Shown here piece by piece: positions 1 through 9,650 of a stretch of DNA of 64,000 nt (positions are counted from its first letter, which is position 1; each line of letters opens with the position of its first letter). The stretch is from positions 2,743,001 to 2,807,000 of the forward strand of contig NC_083348.1 in NCBI RefSeq assembly GCF_019175385.1, read 5' to 3'. The notes beneath the pieces are model-generated. The model saw only the letters and a program-made list of their open reading frames with translations, ran no database searches and had not been told where the DNA came from. Made by a program: the position numbers and the translations under genes. This stretch comes from Lycium barbarum. Its lineage: Eukaryota; Streptophyta; Magnoliopsida; Solanales; Solanaceae.

Positions 1-234
1 TGGTCTAGGACACTTTCCTGTTAGCCTTGCCGGCTTTATGATATTCGGGAAGTTGTGGCGACCTTGTCGGTTCGCATATGTATATGTGTTGGACTATTGG
101 ATGTTTCTATGTTGGCCTTTTCTGCGTGCAGGTATTCTATGAGTTACGGTATAAAATGTTCAAAGTAACTGTTAAGTCAAGTGGTTCCCGGCTTACGGAT
201 CGGAGCCCGTCATACTCCTAGTCAGGGTGTGACA
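1..234 (+). repeat. 3' end of the 5' LTR of element 1
   Basis: This is the last part of the 5' LTR, ending in GGGTGTGACA at 225-234. It aligns with 19996-20230 of the 3' LTR with a one-base indel and scattered substitutions. The rest of the LTR lies left of the window. Confidence 0.93.
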
Positions 235-237
235 AAT

Positions 238-250
238 TAGTATCAGAGCA
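238..250 (+). other. Primer binding site of element 1 (tRNA-iMet type)
   Basis: TAGTATCAGAGCA starts 3 nt after the LTR end and differs by two bases from the plant initiator-Met primer site TGGTATCAGAGCC. The leader that follows carries CCAGTAGAGTCTTGG (281-295) and a GAGGCT...GCATTTAGGA block (322-344), both shared with other elements in the window. A weak hairpin CGGT/ACCG (about 299-318) lies between them. Confidence 0.85.
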
Positions 251-425
251 GTTTAGTCCTAGGATATCTATGAGCCGTGTCCAGTAGAGTCTTGGTTATC
301 GGTATGTTGTGCACCGTATCCAGGAGGCTACAGAGCATTTAGGAAGATGCTCTTCTTCATAATCTAGATCGTGTGATAGAGCCAAATAAAGATGACATTA
401 TCTAATCTTTTCCTGTTTAAATTTC

Positions 426-430
426 AGCGA
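426..430 (+). promoter_or_regulatory. Candidate 3' splice site directly before gag of element 1
   Basis: A pyrimidine-rich stretch (about 400-425) ends in TTTCAG at 422-427, two bases before the gag ATG at 430. The same placement is seen at 39351-39356 and, on the minus strand, at 60725. See the finding on a leader intron. Use as a splice acceptor is inference. Confidence 0.5.
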
Positions 431-518
431 TGCCTCAGAGAAAGAAGAAGGCTAGAAAAATACGGGACGGGGCAGGGAAAGGCCCGAGCCGAGTATCCCC
501 AGCCGAGTTAGGGCATGG
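430..518 (+). pseudogene. gag: gag of element 1, N-terminal 29 codons
   Basis: ATG at 430 opens a basic N-terminus (MPQRKKKARK) that reads without a stop to 518, where a solo LTR begins. The frame resumes exactly at 4089-4094: the CATGG duplication 514-518 / 4089-4093 lets codon CAT-GGA continue into the next gag block. This proves the two blocks were one gene. The start is chosen because it is the first ATG after the leader and sits 2 nt after a splice-acceptor-like TTTCAG. Gag forms the virus-like particle; this copy is disrupted. Confidence 0.85.
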
Positions 519-975
519 TGTCACACCCTCATCTTGATAGGGTGTGATGGGCACCCGACTCTCTTCAGAGTCGAGCGAACCCTTAAACATTCGCTTTACC
601 AAAACCTGTCATTTCAAAAAAATTTAAAAACATGAAACTTTTCCAAATAGAGGTCATTATCTTTATACAGATCATGAAAACTTCAATCAACTACGTACTT
701 TGACCCAACTGAAATCATCTAAAATACAGGCTCTTTTGACATACACAAAGGGTTCAGCTGACATCACTTTGTCGACATCTCGACAAACGTACCACAGGAC
801 GCTGTCTGCAAAGTCTCTAATATAGATGAAATACCATAATCATGAATACTCAGACTCGGCAACACTCCGGAAGGAAATGGAGCTCACCAATTTAGCTAGA
901 ACATCTTCTAGCAATATCTTCTACTCATCTGTATGCACCTTCGCAGCATGAAACGCAGCCCCCGAAGAAAGGTGG

Positions 976-996
976 TCAGTACGGAATATGTACTGA
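976..996 (-). promoter_or_regulatory. Conserved LTR inverted repeat in solo LTR 1
   Basis: TCAGTAC at 976-982 and GTACTGA at 990-996 are a perfect 7 bp inverted repeat with a 7 nt spacer, about 460 bp from the LTR 3' end (519). The adjacent second stem (CCCCC / GGTGG, about 957-975) has one mismatch here. The same module is seen in four other LTR families of the window. Confidence 0.7.
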
Positions 997-1164
997 ATAT
1001 GTAAAGCATTACTGAATTATAAGCAAGGAAAGGCGCAACAGTAAACAAGTTTAGGAGCAACCCGGGAATACCTCGAACAACATTTTGAACCGTGCCACAT
1101 GGTACCTTACCCAAATTCTAGCATACACAATATAAATACGGCATACACAAGTTTTAGAATGCAC

Positions 1165-1850
1165 AATACAAATATAGTATTACAATAGTCCTTTCGGATA
1201 GCCGCTTCCGGCATAGTAACATAATAGTCCCTTCGGACGGCCGCTTCCGGCATAATAATGATGATGGCCCCTTCGGGCATGCCACGTCCGGCATAATAAC
1301 ATAATGATGGCCCCTTCGGGCAGCCGCTTCCGGCTCAGTAATAATGATGGCCCCTTCGGGCAACCGCTTCCGGCTTAATAATAATGATAATGGCCCCTTC
1401 GGGCATAATAATAATGATAATGGCCCCTTCGGGCATAATAATAATGATAATGTGTAAAGTAAACATAAGTCGTAAATGAAATGAAGTAGTAAAACCTCGC
1501 ACCCCTTTCGGAGTGGTTTTGAAAATAGCACACTCAGACAAAAGCTGAGGCCATAGCACACTCAGGCGTAAGCTGAGGCCATAGCACACTCAGTGATCAG
1601 CTGAGGCCATAGCACGCTCAGACCTAAGCTGAGGCCATCGCACACTCAGGCATAAGCTGAGGCCATCGCACCCCCTTCGGAGGGGTTTTGAAAATCTAAA
1701 TAGTAAAATCTCGCACCCCATTCAGAGTGGTTTTTGGAAGTTTAAATAATAAAATCTCACACCCCGTTCGGAGTGGTTTTTGGAAGTTTAAATAATAAAA
1801 TCTCACACCCCGTTCGGAGTGGTTTTGAAAATCTAACTTTATGTTTCCTT
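1165..1850 (-). repeat. Tandem arrays inside solo LTR 1
   Basis: Three neighbouring degenerate arrays are visible. The first (about 1165-1450) repeats units with GGCCCCTTCGGGCA, which can fold as GCCC-CTTC-GGGC. The second (about 1540-1670) repeats CATAGCACACTCAGRC..AAGCTGAGGC. The third (about 1495-1520 and 1665-1840) repeats a roughly 50 bp unit with CACCCC..TTCGGAGTGGTTTT. They account for the repetitive ORFs on the minus strand here, which are not genes. Confidence 0.85.
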
Positions 1851-2774
1851 TAGTATAAAATTAATTTCCTCCAAATTATTAGTGGAACCATATGCACAAC
1901 TCAATTGGCATAACGTAAACTGAGGCCGTATGTTGTACAGCACGCTCAGTCGCGTCATGAAATCATTTTAAAAAAAGAACTATTATGGATATCATGTATG
2001 AAATCAAACCCTTCTTATTTGTCTCCTTCGAGACTCACAACTTAGATGTAAAATGCATAGGTAAAAGAAAGACTTTATGAATGTCCCCTTCGGGACTTAG
2101 GCAACATTATGAAATCGCACAACTTAAGAATGCCCCCTTCGGGCTTAAGAGGTCGAAGAACTCAGGATATCTTACATCTAGGAATGGACTCATTATAGGT
2201 ATCGTTACGTTTCGTACTTGTCACAGATCATAAACACGTTTCAGGTCAATCCGACTTAGTATAAGAAAGTTATAAACGTTTGAAGTACAGAACCTTCTAC
2301 GAACGTTTCAGAAGCTGTTTTTGGAAAATCAACGCAACAATCATGTTAGGAATGTTATTCATTGTAGAAACCTCTACGTACATTCCCAAGACAATCTGAG
2401 ACCATCCACGAAAGTTAGGGACATTACGACTTACAGAACTCTTTTAAAAGAAAACAAGAACTCTTTATGCTTTGCTTGTTATTCAATCGTGCAATAAGCT
2501 CGACTATACTAAGGGTACTCATCTTCAAGAAGTGAATATGAATCATTAACATGCTCGGAATCAAGAATGGAATTACCCCAAGATACGTATCATAACTTAC
2601 TCAGCGCTGGGACATGCCAAAAGAAAGAAAGGTTAGGCTTTACATACCTGTCCCACGTCCAATTAGCAACGCTTATTCATCCAAACTTTCTAGTCTACAT
2701 TCAAGAGAATTAAACAATCATTAAACACATCATCACACACTTGTCTTAGTCTTTCAAATAGATTCATTTATAAT

Positions 2775-2792
2775 CTGCCGAAATTTCGGCAG
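2775..2792. promoter_or_regulatory. 18 bp perfect palindrome conserved between LTRs
   Basis: CTGCCGAAATTTCGGCAG is self-complementary over all 18 bases. Near-identical copies occur in the nested LTRs (7570-7587, 13156-13173) and solo LTR 2 (58998-59015), and degenerate ones in element B (44078-44095). In each case it lies about 120-150 bp upstream of the mid-LTR splice-donor consensus. Confidence 0.7.
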
Positions 2793-4088
2793 CATTTCCC
2801 CTGTAAATACACCATCCCCGAGAATCCAACTCGGCCACTTTATCAATAACAAATCCGAGAATTCAACTCGGTCAAATTATCAACAACGATACCAACAATC
2901 ATATCTCGAACTTCAACGATTATTTCAAAACATATTCTAACATGATTCAAGAACACTTCAAATAATTCAATCAACATACCACTTCACCCGAAACCTTCCA
3001 AATTTAACAAGAACGATGACAACATATTTTCTTTCCTTCCAAATTCATAAACTACACCAACAATCTATATATTAACAATATCATTCATACAAGCATAAGG
3101 AATCATACTAATGTCACCTTAACTTCTTCAACAATCCCACAACAATTACAAATTCATTTCAAGCCACCAAACCTTCATTCTATATTGCATAATCCATAAC
3201 AACAACAACCAAAATACTAAGTAAAATCATCTCAACATACCCAACTAGGGCAGCCCCTATACGGCCTCAACCACACACCCACATATTTCATAAATTTCAT
3301 CCAATTCCACATACTACAACATGCATAAATCATCCATAACACAACAATCAAACTTCTAAATAAAAATCAATTCATCTTATCTTAGCAACATACCCCATTC
3401 GGCCACAACCTCCACATGCATGTTTCATGAATTTCATCCGTTTCTACATGCTACAATACTCACAAATCATTCATAACACATGAGAAAGAGGATTGAATAC
3501 ACACCTTTCTCCATTTATCTCTTCTTTCTCGGCTAGAGTCCACAACTTGCACAACAAGTACTTTGCTCACTCCAACAATTACTCTATGTTAAAGAGGACC
3601 TTCCAATTAGTAGAAAAGCTAGAAGAAAATATTTTTTTTTTATCAAGATTTCTCCAAGGCTTGTTTGGTAAGCCATGGCCGAAATGACCTTCTTTCGTTT
3701 CCTCTCCAAGGTTTTTGCATTTTCTAAGGGGAAAGATGAAAATTATGACCATTAAGTCTTCTAATATACCCATGTTCAATTCATTTGTTTGGGTCAAGCC
3801 CACCCCAATTTGGACGGCCCACTTGGCCATTTTTATTCAAGACTTTTTTTTTGTTTTGGAATTCATGAAAAATAATTTTCCTAATTCCAAATTTGCCCTT
3901 AGCCTTCCTCCATATTTCCATGAACCTTCTTGCGAATTTCCCTTTTTGCCCCTAGCCTTTCTTAATATTTTCACATCAAAACTTTCATGAACATCTTGTG
4001 TGCTAAACAAGGTCAAAAATATAGCCTTGCCCCTAACTTACCACAATTATCTTGAATTATCCGAATATGCAAAATACGGGATATAACA

Positions 4089-5240
4089 CATGGAGAGGCT
4101 CAGAGCGCTACTCCCTTGCATACTACCTCTAGTCCATCAATTGCTGAAGAGCATGATAGAGCTACAGACCCTCCGGCTCCTCAGCCACCAGCCCCTCCCC
4201 CTGCTAATCCAGATCAGGACTTGCGAGATGTAGTCCACTTATTGACCAGATTGGTGGCTTCACAGACTCATCGGCAGGCTGGCCTTCCGAACAGGGCTGT
4301 TAGTTCCCGCATGCATGAGTTTCTTACTTTGGACCCTCCTATTTTCATAGGGACAAACCCTAAGGATTATTCTCAGAACTTTCTAGATCGAATGGGCCGC
4401 GCTTTGAGGGTAATGCATGCTTCAGATACAGAATCAATAGAGCTAGCTTCTTATAGACTGTAGGATGTGACCGAAGTATAGTATGAGTCCTGGCAATAGT
4501 CGAGAGGGCAGAATGCACCTCAGCAGTATGGTCCGAATTTATCAGGGCCTTTCTAGATCATTATCTGCCCGCTGAGGTTCGCCGGGCTAGGGCTGATGAG
4601 TTTCTATTACGTCGCCAAAATAATATGAGCGTCCGGGAATATAGTTTGAAGTTTAAATCTTTGGCTAGATATGCTCCAACAATGGTGGCTGACATGGAAG
4701 ATAGGGTACACCGTTTCGTGACTGGACTTGGGCCTCACTTGATTATGGATTGTATGAAGGCTTCTTTACAAGGTGGCATGGATATTGCTCGTATTCAGGC
4801 GTATGCTCATAATTTGGATGACCTTTAACCTTAACAGCGGACTGAGCATGACCCGAATAATGGCCGTTATAAGCGGGCCAGATCCATAAGTTACTCTGGC
4901 GCTTATCAGGAAGGTTATAGGCCCTATTGCTATAGAAGAACAACTCCTTCAGCAGTTAGTGCCCCCTCTTGATTTCCGAGGCAGCGTTATGATCGATCCA
5001 CTTATTCTGGACTGGGTCAGAGTTCGAAAGTGTCAGTTCCTTCTTATAGGGGAGAATCGAGCCAGGCAAGGCCCCCACTACTCCGTTGTGATCGGTGCGG
5101 TTAGGGACACTTTGGCCAGTGCCGCCAGGGTATTGGGGTGTGTTATTCTTATAGACAGCCTGGTCATGTTATACGGGACTGTCCAACTCGCGGCAGAAGT
5201 GGTCCGGCACAACCTACAGGTCTAATCGCAGGCTTTTCAT
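4089..5240 (+). pseudogene. gag: gag of element 1, capsid region and zinc knuckle
   Basis: The gag frame continues in phase from 518. A Pro-rich linker is followed by a capsid-like stretch (PPIFIGTNPKDYSQNF, then SVREYSLKFKSLARYAP) typical of plant gypsy retrotransposon gag (retrotrans_gag family). Frame breaks: TAG at 4461, 4479 and 4497, TAA at 4827, and a frameshift near 4960-5140. Around 5090-5200, in shifting frames, lies a CCHC knuckle with CYSYRQPGHVIRDC; the second Cys is Tyr, so the knuckle has lost a zinc ligand. The knuckle would bind element RNA. The fragment is non-functional. Confidence 0.88.
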
Positions 5241-6055
5241 CTTTTGTTCGCCTTCTTGGGCAGGTTTCTTCAGTTCCAGCCGGCAGAGGTAGGGGAAGAG
5301 GTCAGGTGTCAGGTTCTGGCAGCAGCCAAAATTGTATTTATGCACTTACAGGGTGGCAGGATCTTGAGTCGTCCCCAGATATTGTGACAGGTATTTTATC
5401 CATCTGTTCCTATGATGTTTATGCGTTGATTGACCCAGGTTCCACACTATCTTATATCACTCCTTATATTGCTGATAAGTTTGGTATTAAGCCCGAATCA
5501 TTGCCCAAGCCTTTTTTAGTTTCTACTCCAGTCGGGGAGCCCGTTGTTGCGAGACAGGTTTATCGTAAGTGTGTGGTTACAATATGTGGCTGTGAGACTT
5601 TTGCCGATTTAGTGAGATTAGAAATGGTGGATTTCGATGCTATTATGGGTATGGACTGGCTAGCCTCTTTCTATGCCATTGTTGAATGTTGGTCCAAAAC
5701 TGTGAAATTTTAATTTTCGGGTGAGCCAGTTTTCAAATGGAAGGGCAATACTCCAGCTCCAAATGGTAGGTTTATTTCCTACCTTAAGGCACGGAAAATG
5801 ATTTTCAAAGGCTATATTTATCATTTGGTTCAAGTTAAGAGCACTGAAGCCGAACCGCCAACTTTGCAATCCGTTCCTGTAGTTAATGAATTTCAGAATG
5901 TATTCCCCGATGAATTACCAGGTCTCCCTCCCCAAAGGAAAATTGAATTTGCTATTGATGTATATCCGGACACTCAACCAATCTCTATTCCACCCTATCG
6001 CATGTCCCTTGCTGAATTGCAGGAATTAAAGGTAATTGCAAGACTTCCTGGATAA
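5241..6055 (+). pseudogene. pro: Aspartic protease and RT linker of element 1
   Basis: After a Gly/Arg-rich linker, the protease block holds the active-site segment YALIDPGSTLSYITPYIA; plant gypsy proteases often have DPGS here instead of DTG/DSG. About 80 residues later comes MVDFDAIMGMDWLA, the conserved end of the fold. TAA at 5711-5713 interrupts; the same frame then continues with the linker to RT ([28 protein letters not shown]). A frameshift near 6030-6050 separates it from the RT start. The protease would cleave the Gag-Pol polyprotein in the particle. Confidence 0.88.
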
Positions 6056-6170
6056 GGGCTTCATTAGGCCCAGCACGTCTCCATCGGGAGCACCAGTACT
6101 ATTTGTACACAAGAAGGATGGCTCACTAAGAATGTGTATTGACTACCGGCAATTAAATAAGGTAACTATC
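6036..6170 (+). pseudogene. pol: Reverse transcriptase of element 1, 5' part
   Basis: This reads [19 protein letters not shown], then [20 protein letters not shown], the first conserved RT motifs of gypsy elements. It stops at 6170 where the nested element starts. The target duplication CTATC (6166-6170) / CTATT (15036-15040) restores phase with the remaining RT at 15036. Confidence 0.9.
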
Positions 6171-6386
6171 TGTTATATCCCGTATTTTGTATGTTTGGAT
6201 ATTTCAAAGTCGTCGTGGAAAGTTAAGGGCGAGACAATTTTCAAAATTATTTTAGTGCATAAGTTGGTTATGAATATTATTTATGAATATTATTGGACGA
6301 AAAAAAATCGAGAAAGGTTAAGGGTAAAAAGGAGAAATTGCAAAAAGGTAAATGGTAATATTGAGGAAAGTCGAGGGGCTTAAGTG

Positions 6387-6394
6387 TATATATA
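6387..6394 (+). promoter_or_regulatory. TATA box of nested 5' LTR
   Basis: TATATATA followed by GG lies 216 bp into the LTR; the 3' LTR has the same at 11979-11986. This implies a short U3 and an RNA start near 6415-6425, leaving about 3.1 kb of R/U5, which is very long. The assignment is by sequence and position only. Confidence 0.55.
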
Positions 6395-7702
6395 GGTAAA
6401 TGGTGGACAAAATAATAATAAGAAATATGGACAAAGCTTATGAGATAAGTTAAGTGGTCATCTTTTTATTTAAGAAAATTTCAAGAAAATGGAGGAAAAT
6501 TCTAGAGAAAAAAAAAAGAGATGACAAAATAAGTCATCTTTAATAGAGAAATTTCTAGAGAGGGCATGTGCCCCTCACATGACTATGGGAATTATATACA
6601 CATGAAAGGGCTCACCAAGCAAGACCAAATTGTCATGAAAATTCAAGAACTTCCAAGAGCAAAAACTTAAAGGCCATTTCGGCCATAGCTCCAAAAATTT
6701 ACCCCATGGGAATTGATCAAGAAAAATTATTTCCTTCTAGTATTCAAAGCAAGTTGAAGGCCCTAATTAACATGGAGTGATTGTTGGAACAAGAAAGCTA
6801 TTTATTCTTGCAATCTCAAGCCCTAGCCAAGTTGGAGAATTAAGTGAAAAAGGTGAGACTCACTCTTCTTTTACATATGTATGGATGATTTATGCATGTT
6901 AGAGTATGTGGGAATGAATGAAATTCTTGAAAAAAGAATGATGTTGTAAGTGGCCGTGTATATGTTTGGTGTTGGCCGTGGATATGCCTTGTTGTATAGG
7001 AAAGATGGACTACTTTTATGAATCATATTGGGTGTTGTTGTAATATATAGAAATGGATGAAAATGCATGGAAATGTGTATGTAGTGTTGTGGCCGAGTAC
7101 ATGCCATGTTTGGCCGAAAATGTGTTGTATGGTATTGAAGTGATGAATCCATTTTATGTAGTATGTTGGTTGTTGTTGTAGTGAAATCTATCGTAGAAAA
7201 TGGAAGCTTAATAATTTTAGTTTAAGTGGTAATTGTTGGAAACTTGTTTTAGAAGTTTATGTAAATTGAATATAATGTTCTTGCGTGCATGGAAGGTAAT
7301 GTTGTTAATGTGGTGTTGTTAATAGGATGTTGCTATTGTGTAGTTCATGAATTTGAAAGAAAAGGAAATGTGTTGTTATTGTTTTTATTGGAGTTGGAAG
7401 GTGTTGGATGGAGTAGTACGTTGAATTGAATTGAATTGAATATTGAAGTGTTGCTAGAATACTTGTTGGTATTGTTGATAATAGTTTGGCCGGGTTGAAT
7501 TCCCGGATTGTTGTTGATTGAAATTGGCCAAGATAGATTCTTGGGGACGGTGTATTTACAGGGGAAATGCTGCCGAAATTTCGGTAGACAATGTGTTGCT
7601 TTAAGATTCAACTTCTAAATGCCCTAATTAATATTTGGTAAATGTGACTAAATGTAGATTTTGGAGAATTTGGGACTTGAATTTGGAGGAGCGTAAGAAG
7701 CG

Positions 7703-7718
7703 GAAAAAGGTATGTAAG
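7703..7718 (+). promoter_or_regulatory. Mid-LTR 5' splice-site consensus
   Basis: AAAAAG|GTATGTAAGG with GT at 7710-7711 is a near-perfect plant donor. It is repeated in the 3' LTR (GT 13296-13297), in element 1 (GT 19078-19079) and on the minus strand in element B (43939-43938), solo LTR 2 (58877-58876) and solo LTR 1 (2647-2646). Confidence 0.55.
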
Positions 7719-8693
7719 GCTTTACTCTTCCTTCTTTGGCATATCTTAGGCATACTAGGTTGGATACGAGCCTCGGGGAAAACTCTATTCTCCGGAATCC
7801 GCACCTAAAGTTACCCCTTTTTCATCCAGTAGAATTGAACTAGAAATTGTGTGAAATGTTGGAAAAACCTCCTAAACATCTGGAACTTGCATAATAGGAC
7901 CCGACTACCTTGAAACCCTCACAAGTGACGTCATGAAATGTAATGTACGTAAATTTGGTACACCGCCTCATTTGATCCGAGGGGGGCCCATTGTTCCCAG
8001 ATTTTCCTTATTGTTCTGTTTGACTTATCTTGAAGTAGAATCCAAAGGAAACTTTTGATCCTTATTCCGTTCATCAAATGACAAGTACTGTAACTATGCT
8101 AACGGGGATACTTCTATGATGATAATGATAACGATGATGTTAAGAAAGAGAATATGCCTATGACAAGAATGATTCCATGACTAAGAGTCTTGAGCTAAGG
8201 ATTCAATATGAGTATGAAAGTATCAAACTAGTTCTCGATCTTTAATCCTATTTCTTGGTTATGACACTATCTTCTAAAGATTCCAAAGCAGATGAATTGA
8301 CTTCTATGACATCCATGACTTCCTTCTATGTTTATTTCAACGCTATTCTTCGTTGATAGTTTCGCCTCAAAATACTCGTTCCTTCAAGGTGAGACAAAGC
8401 GACCACGGTTATTCCATAAGGTAATCGGAGGTCACCGACCTTACGTCACTCCGATGGATACATGATTTTCTTTGGGCTATCCTCATGCTTACATGACATA
8501 TAAATATAAGATATGTATATGCACATGGGGTGGGGGAAAGGGATACATGGGGAATGGGAAGGGAAACATGTTTCATTGCCACCTGGTTAGCTGGCGTTAT
8601 CATCCCGGATGCGGAATGCCCGGACGCGGGATATATGGGCGAGCCGACGTATTTCGACGCTATGTGGGCGAGCCAACATTGTTCGGTGCTATG

Positions 8694-8968
8694 CTATGAC
8701 ATGATATGATATGACACGACATGATATGACATGACATGCTATGACATGATATGATATGACATGACATGAGATGACATGACATGCTATGACATGATATGCT
8801 ATGACACGACATGATATGACATGACATGCTATGACATGATATGATATGACATGACATGAGATGACATGACATGCTATGACATGATATGCTATGACACGAC
8901 ATGACATGACATGATATGATATGATATGATACGACATGAGATGATATGATAAGATATGATATGACATG
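8694..8968 (+). repeat. ATGAC/ATGAT satellite-like array, 5' LTR copy
   Basis: About 275 bp of degenerate 5- and 10-mers (ATGACATGAT, ATGACACGAC, ATGACATGCT) form higher-order blocks; a roughly 105 bp block is seen twice. The matching array in the 3' LTR (14280-14450) is about 100 bp shorter. The repetitive Met-Ser-Cys-His ORFs on the minus strand come from this array. Just upstream (8600-8690) are two copies of a TGGGCGAGCC unit. Confidence 0.9.
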
Positions 8969-9112
8969 ACCAGATAAGTATGCATGGTATCCGCCCTCAG
9001 CGGCACTCATATGTACAGGTTACTCTTTTATTCTATGACATGTTTTATGTTTCCACGCAGTTATTATTCATACGAATATTTCTTACTATGTTACTATTCT
9101 TGCCTTACATAC

Positions 9113-9149
9113 TCAGTACATTGCTCGTACTGACCCCTCTTCTTCGGGG
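9113..9149 (+). promoter_or_regulatory. Conserved double inverted repeat in nested 5' LTR
   Basis: TCAGTAC (9113-9119) and GTACTGA (9127-9133) form a perfect 7 bp inverted repeat, followed at once by CCCC (9134-9137) / GGGG (9146-9149). A third possible stem CTGCG/CGCAG follows. In the 3' LTR the second stem is weakened (CCC/GGG). The module lies about 420 bp before the LTR end, as in the other families. Confidence 0.7.
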
Positions 9150-9616
9150 GCTGCGTTCATGCCGCGCAGGTACACCTAAAGGATGTGAAGTTAGCATAGA
9201 AGATGTTCCAGCGGAGTTGGTAGGCTCCACTTGTCCTGGAGTGCTGCCAAGTCAGAGTGTGCGTACTATGACGCTATGTTCGAGGTTAGAGACTTTGCAG
9301 ACAGAGTCGTGGGTATAGAGTGTCAGCTTTGTAGACGGCTTCGGCAGTCGATATGTTATTATGTTTCATGTCACGGGTCCCACATGATGATAGACTTTAC
9401 TTATGAAAAGAAAAAAAAAGGATTGGAGAGCTTACTATGTATTTATTTCTTAATTGGTTCAAAAGATTATATGTGTAATAAGAGTCAGCGGGTTCGCTCG
9501 GCTCCGAATATGGGGTCGGGTGCCCATCACACCTTAGTAAAGTCGGGGTGTGACAAAGTGTTATCAGAGCGGGTCGGTCTAAGGGTTGTCTGCAAAGTCG
9601 TGTCCAGTAGAGTCCT

Positions 9617-9650
9617 GTTTATGGATGTGAAGCCGACCACATTTATAAAC
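9617..9650 (+). ncRNA. Leader stem-loop of nested element (packaging/dimer-like)
   Basis: GTTTATGGATGTG (9617-9629) can pair with CACATTTATAAAC (9638-9650) over 13 positions, two as G-U, around the 8 nt loop AAGCCGAC. Equivalent stems sit at the same place in element B (49017-49050) and element A (60837-60869), with compensating base changes. Confidence 0.6.

Larger units (their letters stand above)
519..4088 (-). mobile_element. Solo LTR 1, large gypsy LTR, antisense in gag
   Basis: A 3570 bp block is bounded by TG...CA and flanked by the 5 bp duplication CATGG (514-518 and 4089-4093). On the minus strand it begins TGTTATATCCCGTATTTTGC, close to the LTR start at 6171, and ends GGGTGTGACA. 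No internal region or second LTR is present, so it is a solo LTR left by LTR-LTR recombination. On the minus strand it holds a palindrome (2775-2792), a 5' splice consensus ACAG|GTATGTAAAG at 2648/2647, tandem arrays (1165-1850) and the inverted repeat TCAGTAC/GTACTGA (976-996). Small ORFs inside it have no recognisable product. Confidence 0.93.
6171..9555 (+). repeat. 5' LTR of the nested element
   Basis: It begins TGTTATATCCCGTATTTTG and ends GGGTGTGACA. In order it holds a TATA box (6387-6394), a possible donor AAG|GTGAGA near 6849, an 18 bp near-palindrome (7570-7587), a strong donor consensus AAAAAG|GTATGTAAGG (GT at 7710-7711), an ATGACATGAT-type array (8694-8968) and an inverted-repeat module (9113-9149). 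Compared with the 3' copy it has a 13 bp duplication near 6280 and about 100 bp more array. No protein gene is recognised in it; the 93-residue antisense ORF present in both LTRs has no family I know. Confidence 0.93.

Noticed and set aside
6871..7152. 93-codon antisense ORF present in both nested LTRs (also 12467-12748)
   Set aside because: Conservation is explained by LTR duplication at insertion; no known domain or codon pattern.
8660..9010. ORFs of about 100 codons rich in Met, Ser, Cys and His on the minus strand
   Set aside because: They are translations of the ATGAC/ATGAT tandem array; frames stay open because of the repeat, and the 3' LTR copy differs in length.
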